Of a stretch of 20,669 nt of DNA, positions 14,619-20,669 are shown one piece after another (the first letter of the stretch is position 1; every line of letters begins with the position of its first letter). Under the pieces are notes generated by a model. The model was not told the origin of the DNA. It was given only the letters and a program-made list of their open reading frames with translations, and did not search any database. The translations under genes were made by a program, and so were the position numbers. Source of the DNA: Flavobacterium sp. (GTDB lineage: Bacteria; Bacteroidota; Bacteroidia; Flavobacteriales; Flavobacteriaceae); contig JAGOAF010000023.1 of NCBI GenBank assembly GCA_017984035.1, positions 1 to 20,669 on the forward strand, given 5' to 3'.

Positions 14619-15980
14619 TTAAAACGAAATTACTTTTAGCGATTTACTTTTCCTAATTTGTCCTTGAATAATTGTTTTGGCATCGCGGTTGTGTTGCATT
14701 GGAATTAAAATATTTTTGAGGACGTCAATATTGGTCACTTGGTAGTTCAAATCATAAAATGCATATCCCTTGTAAATACCATTTTCAATAAGCACAACGG
14801 AACGTTCGTTTATAGTTCGACCACGGTCAAGTAGCACGATATTTTTGTTTTCGAAACTATTTTCAGTAATCAATTTTTGAACTCGTGTATTGTATTCTTC
14901 TGCCGTAATTTTGCCAATACAAGCGCCATCACATTCTTTGATTTTGTATTGAAAACAGTCGGCATTGGTTTGGTAAAGGCCAGTCAATTTTTGGCACAAA
15001 CGGTACTTTTCGGTAATGCGAAAAAGCGCATTTTTACCTTCTTGTAATGTTGTAAAAGAGGTGATTTCTTTTTTGCGACCGTCTACTTTTTGGAGCTTTA
15101 AGTTCAAGTAGCCGTTGCTCTCTTTTTCGGCATACAAAGCCCATTCAAAGATACTTTTGCGTTGCGCACGATTATAAATAGGCTTATTGATTTTTATTTC
15201 TTCACTTTCCTTCAAAAGCGCAATCAATTCGCTGCCCGTTTCTTCTGGAGTAACAGAATACACCTCTCGTTGTATTTTTTTAGACTTGGTAGAAGTTCCT
15301 GTAAAATGTTGGTTAATTCGCTTTTTAATGTTGCGACTTTTGCCAATGTAAATCAAATCGCCTTTTTCGTTATGAATGTAATATATTCCAGTTTTGGAAG
15401 GTAAATGTTCTACAATATCTAACAATTTTGGCGCAATTCCTTTTTGAATTTCCTGTTTGATATAATCTTTTAAAATTTGCTTCTCGACATCTTTTTCCAA
15501 AAGCATTTTAAATAATTTGGTAGTAGCTATCGCATCACCACTTGCTCGATGTCTGTCGGACATTGGAATACCCAATGCGCGAACTAATTTCCCCAAACTA
15601 TAGGAAGGTTGGTCCGGAATTAATTTTTTGGACAATTCTACCGTACACAATGTTTTGGCCTGAAAATCATAACCTAGACGTTTGAATTCGGTACGTAAGA
15701 TTCGGTAATCAAATGAGGCATTGTGGGCTACAATTACACAATCGGAAGTGATTTCGATAATGCGTTTGGCTACTTCAAAAAATTTGGGTGCTGAGCGCAA
15801 CATGGCGTTATTAATTCCAGTTAATTTAACCACAAAGGGTTGAATTGGAATTTCGGGATTGACTAAACTGATGAATTGATCCACCACTTCGTGACCATCA
15901 AATTTATAGATGGCGATTTCGGTAATTCCTTCTTCGTTGAATTGACCTCCGGTAGTTTCTATGTCAAGTATACAGTACAT
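14619..15980 (-). CDS. DnaQ-like 3'-5' exonuclease fused to GIY-YIG (UvrC/Cho N-terminal-like) nuclease
   Basis: Two-nuclease protein, probably for DNA repair. I start at MYCILDIETTGG (ATG 15980, 453 residues); an upstream ATG at 15998 adds only MILILK. Residue numbers below count from 15998. The exonuclease domain (about 7-170) has the full DEDDh set: D12/E14 (DIETTGG), D97 (HNASFDYR), H150 and D155 (HRASGDA). The GIY-YIG domain (about 198-280) shows GIYYI, YIGKS, R227, E257 and PIYNR. Downstream C335, C348, C356 and C360 (CX12CX7CX3C) resemble the UvrC cysteine cluster reported to bind [4Fe-4S]. The UvrC helix-hairpin-helix and C-terminal nuclease are absent. Often annotated as 'exonuclease domain-containing protein' or DNA polymerase III epsilon; the fusion resembles mycobacterial DnaQ-UvrC proteins. 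Confidence 0.93.
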   Translation of the reverse strand: MYCILDIETTGGQFNEEGITEIAIYKFDGHEVVDQFISLVNPEIPIQPFVVKLTGINNAMLRSAPKFFEVAKRIIEITSDCVIVAHNASFDYRILRTEFKRLGYDFQAKTLCTVELSKKLIPDQPSYSLGKLVRALGIPMSDRHRASGDAIATTKLFKMLLEKDVEKQILKDYIKQEIQKGIAPKLLDIVEHLPSKTGIYYIHNEKGDLIYIGKSRNIKKRINQHFTGTSTKSKKIQREVYSVTPEETGSELIALLKESEEIKINKPIYNRAQRKSIFEWALYAEKESNGYLNLKLQKVDGRKKEITSFTTLQEGKNALFRITEKYRLCQKLTGLYQTNADCFQYKIKECDGACIGKITAEEYNTRVQKLITENSFENKNIVLLDRGRTINERSVVLIENGIYKGYAFYDLNYQVTNIDVLKNILIPMQHNRDAKTIIQGQIRKSKSLKVISF

Positions 15981-15982
15981 TT

Positions 15983-16026
15983 TCAATATCAATATCAAAA
16001 TTCAAATTCAAAAATCAATTTCAATT
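15983..16026. repeat. Degenerate 6-7-nt TCAA-phased repeat upstream of the exonuclease gene
   Basis: TCAA recurs seven times, at 15983, 15989, 15995, 16002, 16008, 16015 and 16021, with spacings of 6,6,7,6,7,6 in otherwise A/T sequence. It occupies the region where the exonuclease gene promoter or leader should be. No clear TAnnTTTG was seen. Confidence 0.65.
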
Positions 16027-16028
16027 AA

Positions 16029-16094
16029 AAATAACAATAACTTACGATTGTAAGTCAGATTGTATTTTCTTTTTTGATATTGTAGTTGTTATTT
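16029..16094. other. Inverted-repeat region between the four-helix-bundle remnant and the exonuclease gene
   Basis: Outer arms AAATAACAA (16029-16037) and TTGTTATTT (16086-16094) enclose a hairpin ACTTAC-GATT-GTAAGT (16040-16055). It may be a weak terminator for the genes above it on the minus strand or a chance AT-rich fold. No gene is visible in 15981-16098. Confidence 0.3.
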
Positions 16095-16098
16095 AAAG

Positions 16099-16466
16099 TT
16101 ATTTTTTATTTATAATCATTTTAGAAGCAATAGCAATTAATTCTTCTACTTCAATCAAAAGTAAATTTCTAAAAACTTCATTTCTTCTTTGATGTAATTG
16201 AATATTTTTAAAGAATTTCTCGATTCTTTCAATTCTTTAACTACTAATGTAAGTTTAAATATAAAATCTTTATCAGTTATTGTTCCTTGAGCTTCTCCAA
16301 AATTCAATGAAGAACTTCCAGATGATCGAATTAATTGATTTTTATAATATTCATTTTCAAAAGATTTATTCAAATTCCTTGTAAAGAAGATACATTCCCC
16401 CGCAAAACGAACCAATCTATCTTCAAAATTGAATATTTTTTCGCTAAATACAGAATTGTTTTCCAT
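16099..16466 (-). pseudogene. Four-helix-bundle protein (S23 / 23S rRNA IVS family), frameshifted near the C-terminus
   Basis: The frame from ATG 16466 gives 103 residues of the Bacteroidota four-helix-bundle family (SSGSSSLNFGEAQGTITDKDFIFKLTLVVKELKESRNSLKIF) and stops at TGA 16157-16155, just after EMKFLEIYF. In the next frame the expected last helix follows directly: LIEVEELIAIASKMIINKK, ending at TAA 16101-16099. Adding one T to the T4 run at about 16157-16160 restores a 122-residue protein of normal family length. Either a recent one-base deletion or a sequencing error explains this. The family includes proteins encoded in rRNA intervening sequences and the Avd accessory protein of diversity-generating retroelements; free-standing copies have no settled function. 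It lies 30 bp after yggS, flanked by short direct repeats. Confidence 0.85.
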
Positions 16467-16496
16467 TTATTAATTTGACTTTTGATATTGCAATTG

Positions 16497-17165
16497 CTAA
16501 TTGCGATTCCCAAAGATACTACTACCAATACGAACCATAGTGCTTCCGCATTCGATAGCGAGTTGATAGTCTCCAGACATGCCCATGGAGAGTGTGCTCA
16601 GTTGACAGTTGTTAGTACTCAGCTTCGAATAAGAATCAAAAATCGTTTTCAATCGGCTGAACTCTTTTGCTACTTGAGCCGGATTGTTTGTAAAAGTCGC
16701 CATTCCCATGAGTCCCACAATTCGGATGTGGTTCATTTCATTGTTGTCATTTTGAACAAACTCCAAAATTTCGTTTACTTCTGCTTCGTCTAAACCAAAT
16801 TTAGATTCTTCCTCAGCAATATATACTTGCAATAAACAATCAATGATTCGGTTGTTTTTTTGCGCTTGTTTGTTGATTTCTTGTAGTAATTTTAAACTGT
16901 CCACACCATGAATCAAATTGACATAAGGCGCCATGTATTTCACCTTGTTGGTTTGAACATGACCAATCATATGCCATTGAATGTCCTTGGGCATGGTTTC
17001 CCATTTTTCGGTCATTTCTTGGATTTTGTTTTCACCAAAAATACGCTGACCCGCTTCATACGCCTCTATTAAATCGGAAATGGGTTTTGTTTTGGAAACC
17101 GCTACCAAAGTCACTTTTTCTGGAAGTGATGCTTGAATGGATCGTAAATTATTTTGAATTGACAT
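16497..17165 (-). CDS. yggS: YggS/PROSC-family PLP-binding protein
   Basis: Pyridoxal-phosphate homeostasis protein, 222 residues, single alanine-racemase-like TIM barrel without the racemase second domain; no enzymatic activity is established for the family. PLP lysine K25 lies in VAVSKTKP. Further signatures are FGENKIQEM, WHMIGHVQTNKVKY, ESKFGLDEAEV, GLMGMATF, LSMGMSGDYQLAIECGSTMVRIGSSIFG. Just before LSMGMS the segment KLSTNNCQLST looks longer than usual and is encoded by a heptamer-phased DNA tract (16595-16622), so this surface loop may be a repeat insertion. It follows hbd by 15 bp and is followed by the four-helix-bundle remnant after 30 bp. The stop codon lies inside a repeated ATTGC sequence (16487-16504). 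Confidence 0.95.
   Translation of the reverse strand: MSIQNNLRSIQASLPEKVTLVAVSKTKPISDLIEAYEAGQRIFGENKIQEMTEKWETMPKDIQWHMIGHVQTNKVKYMAPYVNLIHGVDSLKLLQEINKQAQKNNRIIDCLLQVYIAEEESKFGLDEAEVNEILEFVQNDNNEMNHIRIVGLMGMATFTNNPAQVAKEFSRLKTIFDSYSKLSTNNCQLSTLSMGMSGDYQLAIECGSTMVRIGSSIFGNRN
16595..16622. repeat. Four heptamer-phased units inside yggS coding sequence
   Basis: TGCTCAG, TTGACAG, TTGTTAG, TACTCAG follow without gaps on the plus strand (consensus TNNNNAG). They encode LSTNNCQLS on the minus strand. The units are too regular to look like ordinary coding sequence. Confidence 0.6.
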
Positions 17166-17180
17166 GTGGTGTCTTTAGTA

Positions 17181-18068
17181 TTAAATGAATTGAGTGGATA
17201 CTTTTTCAGCCTTTTTGCTTTCGGCATAATTGTAAAATCCTTCTCCTGATTTCACACCTAATTTTCCTGCGTTAACCATGTTGACTAATAGAGGACAAGG
17301 GGCATATTTTGGATTTTTAAAACCGTCATGCATCACGTTTAAAATAGAAAGGCATACGTCTAATCCAATAAAATCGGCTAATTGCAAAGGCCCCATGGGA
17401 TGCGCCATACCTAATTTCATAACGGTGTCTATTTCAGAAACGCCAGCTACTTTATTGTATAAGGTTTCGATTGCTTCATTGATCATGGGCATCAAAATTC
17501 TATTGGCAACAAATCCAGGGTAGTCATTGACTTCAACAGGCACTTTTCCTAATTTTTCAGAAAGCTGCATGATGATTTGAGTGACTTCATCACTGGTGTT
17601 GTACCCTCGAATTACTTCTACCAATTGCATGATGGGCACAGGATTCATAAAATGCATGCCTATTACTCGTTCTGGATGTACTACCACAGCTCCAATTTGG
17701 GTGATTGAAATGGAGGAAGTATTAGTGGCTAAAATCGTATTATGAGGACATACTTCATTTAATTGCTTAAAAATAGAAAGTTTTAAATCGACATTTTCAG
17801 TAGCTGCTTCAATCACTAAATCGGCGCCAACCACACCGTCTTTCAAATCGGTATACGTAATAATATTGGTGATAGTTTTAGCAACATCATCCTGCGAAAT
17901 AGATCCTTTGGCTAGCATCCGATCTAAATTAGACGCTATTGTGTCCATTCCTTTATCCAATGCTTTTTCAGAAACATCGATTAATTTTACGGTAAAACCA
18001 TTTTGAGCAAAAGTATGAGCAATTCCATTACCCATAGTACCAGCTCCTATTACAGCGATTGTTTTCAT
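17181..18068 (-). CDS. hbd: 3-hydroxybutyryl-CoA dehydrogenase
   Basis: NAD(P)-dependent oxidation of (S)-3-hydroxyacyl-CoA to 3-ketoacyl-CoA (or the reverse), in beta-oxidation or butyryl-CoA routes. 295 residues, cytoplasmic, the stand-alone short form without a hydratase domain. The Rossmann motif GAGTMG is at 8-13. Catalytic residues are visible: the ATNTSS serine (S118/S119), H139 (GMHFMNP), E151 (QLVEVIRG) and N189 (FVANR). The C-terminal helical domain carries AHPMGPLQLADFIGLD and GEGFYNY. It starts 8 bp after the Gfo/Idh gene and ends 15 bp before yggS, so it sits in the middle of an operon whose members have no obvious shared pathway. Substrate chain length is not certain. Confidence 0.93.
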   Translation of the reverse strand: MKTIAVIGAGTMGNGIAHTFAQNGFTVKLIDVSEKALDKGMDTIASNLDRMLAKGSISQDDVAKTITNIITYTDLKDGVVGADLVIEAATENVDLKLSIFKQLNEVCPHNTILATNTSSISITQIGAVVVHPERVIGMHFMNPVPIMQLVEVIRGYNTSDEVTQIIMQLSEKLGKVPVEVNDYPGFVANRILMPMINEAIETLYNKVAGVSEIDTVMKLGMAHPMGPLQLADFIGLDVCLSILNVMHDGFKNPKYAPCPLLVNMVNAGKLGVKSGEGFYNYAESKKAEKVSTQFI

Positions 18069-18076
18069 TTAGCAGC

Positions 18077-19045
18077 TTATTTATTTTCCATTGAATCAAT
18101 AATCTGATAGGCTACACGCAAAGCATTGGTTGCTTGTTCCAAAGTAACTACTGGTGTAGTATCGTTGTTGATAGCATCAGCAAAAGATTCTAATTCGTCT
18201 AAAATGGCATTGTTTTGATGTACTTCAGGATTAGAAAAATAGATTTGTTTTTTCACACCCTCGGCATTTTGTAAAATCATATCAAAGTCACCTGGAACTT
18301 CAGGAGCGTCTTTCATTTTGACTACTTCACATTTTTTTTCTAAGAAATCAACAGAGATATAAGCGTCTTTTTGAAAGAAACGCGTTTTACGCATATTCTT
18401 CATCGAAATTCGGCTGGAAGTTAAATTGGCCACACAACCATTTTCAAATTCAATTCGGGCATTAGCAATATCAGGCGTTTCACTAATAACTGAAACACCA
18501 CTCGCATTGATGTTTTTTACTTTCGAATTGACTACACTCAAAATAGCATCAATATCGTGAATCATTAAATCTAAAACTACGGGTACATCCGTACCTCTTG
18601 GATTGAATTCAGCCAAACGATGTGTTTCAATAAACATCGGATTTTCGATCATGTTTTTTGTTGCAATAAAAGCAGGGTTGAATCGTTCGACGTGACCCAC
18701 TTGACCTTTGACATTGTATTCATTGGCTAAAGTTATAATTTCTTCTGCCTCTTCAACAGTAGTAGCAATTGGTTTTTCAATAAATACATGCTTGCCAGAT
18801 TTAATGGAAACTTTAGCACATTTGTAATGCGAAAGAGTAGGAGTTACAATGTCAATAACATCTACAGCGTGAATTAATTTAGCAATTGTATCAAATTGTT
18901 TGTAACCAAATTCGGCTGCAATCTTAGCTCCGTTTTCTTGATTTTCATCATAAAAACCAACCAATTCGTATTTTTCCGATTGTTGCAATAAACGCAAATG
19001 TATTTTTCCTAAGTGACCAGCACCCAATACTCCAATTTTCAGCAT
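18077..19045 (-). CDS. Gfo/Idh/MocA-family NAD(P)-dependent oxidoreductase
   Basis: 322 residues, cytoplasmic, with an N-terminal Rossmann domain (GAGHLG at 8-13) and C-terminal alpha/beta dimer domain. The family EKP motif is E90-K91-P92 in GKHVFIEKPIA. The GHVERFNPAF segment and the probable catalytic H163 in MIHDID follow. Members act on sugars, inositols, sugar nucleotides or bile pigments, so the substrate is not predictable. The strong GHVERFNP pattern is shared with the WlbA/UDP-GlcNAcA-dehydrogenase-like branch, but there is no sugar-nucleotide cluster here to support that. It is the first gene of the minus-strand operon with hbd and yggS. A -7 candidate, TATTTTTG, lies at 19069-19062, about 17 nt before the start. 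Confidence 0.9.
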   Translation of the reverse strand: MLKIGVLGAGHLGKIHLRLLQQSEKYELVGFYDENQENGAKIAAEFGYKQFDTIAKLIHAVDVIDIVTPTLSHYKCAKVSIKSGKHVFIEKPIATTVEEAEEIITLANEYNVKGQVGHVERFNPAFIATKNMIENPMFIETHRLAEFNPRGTDVPVVLDLMIHDIDAILSVVNSKVKNINASGVSVISETPDIANARIEFENGCVANLTSSRISMKNMRKTRFFQKDAYISVDFLEKKCEVVKMKDAPEVPGDFDMILQNAEGVKKQIYFSNPEVHQNNAILDELESFADAINNDTTPVVTLEQATNALRVAYQIIDSMENK

Positions 19046-19061
19046 AATAATGTAGTTTGCA

Positions 19062-19069
19062 CAAAAATA
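19062..19069 (-). promoter_or_regulatory. Candidate -7 element before the Gfo/Idh gene
   Basis: TATTTTTG on the minus strand fits TAnnTTTG. The nearest upstream TTG (19098-19096) is 26 nt away, longer than usual, so only the -7 box is supported. Confidence 0.3.
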
Positions 19070-19138
19070 GGAATAAATTGGCTAATTTATTTAGGCAAAC
19101 TGACAATTATTTGTCCCATTTTAATTTAAATTTCGCTA

Positions 19139-19168
19139 TTTGGAATTAGAAATTCTTTGTTACTTTTA
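19139..19168 (+). promoter_or_regulatory. Candidate promoter of pcm
   Basis: TTTG (19139-19142), 18-nt spacer, TACTTTTA (19161-19168), one mismatch to TAnnTTTG. It predicts a leader of only about 15 nt before the TTG start at 19189. Confidence 0.35.
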
Positions 19169-19188
19169 CCAAAATTAAAACCCAAATT

Positions 19189-19830
19189 TTGAAAGATACT
19201 GCCAAACATCAAGGACTTCGCAATCAATTAGTAAGCATTTTAGAACAAAAAGGCATTACGGATAAAAAAGTACTTGAGGCGATTAAAAAAGTGCCAAGAC
19301 ATTTGTTTTTAAATTCTAGTTTTGAAGACTATGCCTATCAAGATAAAGCCTTCCCAATTGGAGCTGGTCAAACGATTTCACAACCCTACACTGTGGCATT
19401 TCAATCCCAATTATTAGAAGTTGAAAGAGAACATAAAATACTAGAAATAGGTACAGGTTCAGGCTATCAAACCGCTGTTTTATGTGCGATGGGCGCTAAA
19501 GTATATACTATTGAGCGCCAAATTGAATTGTTTAAAACAACATCTGTTTTACTGCCAAAATTAGGAATTCGTCCCAAATACTTTTCGTCTGGAGATGGAT
19601 ACAAAGGATTGGAAATTCATGCACCATTTGATAGTATTATAGTTACCGCAGGTGCACCCATTATCCCCAAACCTTTAATGGCACAATTAAAAATTGGAGG
19701 TCGTTTAGTTATTCCATTAGGAGAAGAAGTTCAAATTATGACCATGCTCATTCGTAAAAACGAGACTCAATTTGAGAAACATGAATTTGGTGAATTTCGA
19801 TTTGTTCCCTTATTAGAAGATACAAACTAA
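19189..19830 (+). CDS. pcm: Protein-L-isoaspartate O-methyltransferase (Pcm), TTG start
   Basis: SAM-dependent methylation of isoaspartyl residues, the first step in repair of aged proteins. 213 residues, cytoplasmic. Seen: HQGLRNQLVSILEQKGI, VPRHLFLNSSFEDYAYQDKAFPIGAGQTISQPYTVAFQSQLL (the conserved substrate/active-site region with TISQP), the SAM motif ILEIGTGSGYQTAVL (about 85-98), VYTIERQ, GDGYKG, and APFDSIIVTAGAP. The start is TTG at 19189. No in-frame ATG exists upstream within the short leader, and the next in-frame ATG lies inside the SAM domain (CAMGAK). The N-terminus reads KDTAKHQGLRNQL as expected for this family, so the TTG is well supported. Divergent from the Gfo/Idh gene, convergent with fic. 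Confidence 0.96.
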   Translation: MKDTAKHQGLRNQLVSILEQKGITDKKVLEAIKKVPRHLFLNSSFEDYAYQDKAFPIGAGQTISQPYTVAFQSQLLEVEREHKILEIGTGSGYQTAVLCAMGAKVYTIERQIELFKTTSVLLPKLGIRPKYFSSGDGYKGLEIHAPFDSIIVTAGAPIIPKPLMAQLKIGGRLVIPLGEEVQIMTMLIRKNETQFEKHEFGEFRFVPLLEDTN

Positions 19831-19831
19831 A

Positions 19832-19859
19832 AGAAAACCCGCGTATTTTTTGGTTTTTT
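19832..19859 (+). terminator. Weak candidate terminator between convergent pcm and fic
   Basis: AGAAAACC (19832-19839) can pair with GGTTTTTT (19852-19859, one G.T) around a 12-nt loop, ending in the T-run. The loop is large and the stem AT-rich; it overlaps the fic stop codon. Confidence 0.35.
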
Positions 19860-20669
19860 ATTGACCAATAATGGCTAAATAGCGTTCCAAACTCTCTTTT
19901 TCAATTTGAGCTACAAACAAGATAAAATCTTCTTTGTTGTTTTGAGTTTGGGCTGTTTCCAAGGTTTGATAGTAGCGCATTCTTGTATCGTAATCTCCTT
20001 TGATGTTAGCAATTACATAACCATGTTGCAACAAAATCAAGTTCATTACTAAACGTGATGTTCTGCCATTTCCATCAATAAATGGATGTATAGTGACCAA
20101 TCGCTCATGCATCTCAGCAGCAAGAATTATTGGATGTAATTTATTTTTATTGGTTTCGTACCAAATAAAATAATCTTCCATTTCCTTCGCTACTAAAAAA
20201 GGTTGAGGCGGTGTGTGACCACTTCCTTTAATCATTACTTGTACTTTTCTATATCTACCAGCATCTTCAGGATGAATCCCTCTTAAAATAAGATTATGAA
20301 TAGATAAAATTTCTCTTTCATTCAAAGAAGTGTTTTTCGTCAATAACTCTTTTATAAAAGCTATAGCTTCCTGATGATTAATAGCTTCAAGATGTTCGCG
20401 CATACTTTTTCCAGAAATGGTCAAACCCTCATTGATAACTAAATTAGTTTCGCGAAGTGTCATGGTGTTTCCCTCAATTCTATTGCTTTCAAAGGTGTAT
20501 TCCAATTCTAAAGCCTGTGAAATTCTATAACTATCGAATTGCCGAACACGGTCTAATTTGGCTTTTAAAACATCAATTTGAGCTAAAAGTGTTTCTAAAG
20601 ATTTTGAAAGTGTATTAGTGTTGTTTTTTGCAACATATCGTATTTCTTCTTCGGCAACCTGTAAGGCTT
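19858..20669 (-). CDS. Fic-domain protein (predicted AMP transferase) with N-terminal inhibitory motif, 5' end outside window
   Basis: The frame is open from the window edge (first codon at 20667) to TAA at 19858, giving 269 residues (reading ALQVAEEEIRYVAKNN...); the true N-terminus is beyond the window. A TTG at 20505 is internal. The Fic motif HPFIDGNGRTSR matches HPFx(D/E)GNGRxxR completely, with the catalytic His encoded around 20088-20086. Before it, SNRIEGN (about 20490-20470) fits the inhibitory (S/T)xxxE(G/N) helix, placed N-terminal to the Fic core as in class II enzymes. GSGHTPPQPFLV is the flap that aligns the target. Such proteins transfer AMP from ATP to protein hydroxyls, with the inhibitory Glu blocking ATP orientation. 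The target is unknown. No antitoxin gene is visible on this side. Confidence 0.93.
   Translation of the reverse strand, partial: ALQVAEEEIRYVAKNNTNTLSKSLETLLAQIDVLKAKLDRVRQFDSYRISQALELEYTFESNRIEGNTMTLRETNLVINEGLTISGKSMREHLEAINHQEAIAFIKELLTKNTSLNEREILSIHNLILRGIHPEDAGRYRKVQVMIKGSGHTPPQPFLVAKEMEDYFIWYETNKNKLHPIILAAEMHERLVTIHPFIDGNGRTSRLVMNLILLQHGYVIANIKGDYDTRMRYYQTLETAQTQNNKEDFILFVAQIEKESLERYLAIIGQ

Noticed and set aside
15983..16026. CRISPR-like array
   Set aside because: Units are only 6-7 nt with no spacers; no cas genes in the window.
16099..16466. Diversity-generating retroelement
   Set aside because: The four-helix-bundle family is Avd-related, but no reverse transcriptase or template/variable repeat pair is present.
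16482..16793. 103-codon plus-strand open frame opposite yggS
   Set aside because: Lies antisense to conserved YggS motifs; no start context or recognisable protein.

Overview
The window looks like a chromosomal segment of a Flavobacterium-type member of the Bacteroidota. The evidence is low G+C coding DNA, candidate promoters of the TTG / TAnnTTTG type, almost no Shine-Dalgarno sequences, AT-rich hepta-nucleotide tracts in gene gaps, and typical Flavobacteriaceae protein families (DUF5117-type metalloprotease, GH97, acyl-ACP thioesterase, four-helix-bundle protein). Base composition and gene style are uniform. I see no prophage, insertion sequence, CRISPR array, tRNA or rRNA. No gene-free stretch exceeds 300 bases; the longest is the divergent gap 4240-4498.

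Layout. (1) 1-1641: the 3' part of dnaK, closed by a strong hairpin terminator. (2) 1678-4239 (-): a large exported zinc metalloprotease, convergent with dnaK and divergent from corA. (3) 4499-9229 (+): corA, a SusB-like GH97 glycosidase and an exported M28 aminopeptidase, the last two each followed by a terminator. (4) 9240-10924 (-): kdsA and a predicted outer-membrane protein, 17 bp apart. (5) 11001-12804 (-): a compact MarR / nitroreductase / YceI operon, with three ATTTGTA-type palindromes built into the marR promoter and a strand-specific terminator at the end. (6) 12844-19045 (-): a long co-directional cluster. From upstream to downstream it holds a Gfo/Idh oxidoreductase, 3-hydroxybutyryl-CoA dehydrogenase, yggS, a frameshifted four-helix-bundle gene, a DnaQ-exonuclease/GIY-YIG fusion, miaA and an acyl-ACP thioesterase. 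(7) 19189-19830 (+): pcm, starting at TTG. (8) 19858-20669 (-): a Fic protein that runs off the end of the window.

How the genes relate. Most are housekeeping or envelope genes: chaperone and protein repair (dnaK, pcm), Kdo synthesis for LPS (kdsA), tRNA modification (miaA), PLP homeostasis (yggS), fatty-acid metabolism (thioesterase, hbd) and exported digestion of protein and glucan (metalloprotease, M28, GH97). The best regulatory story is the MarR operon, where one palindrome overlaps the -7 element and another the -33 element. The least explained material is non-coding: a conserved-looking structured element between the exonuclease gene and miaA (about 14544-14611), and degenerate 6-7-nt repeat tracts. 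These tracts recur at gene borders from 10.9 to 16.5 kb and once inside yggS. I did not find a wholly new multi-gene system; the items most worth following up are the structured element, the heptad tracts, and the frameshifted four-helix-bundle gene with its flanking 11-mers.
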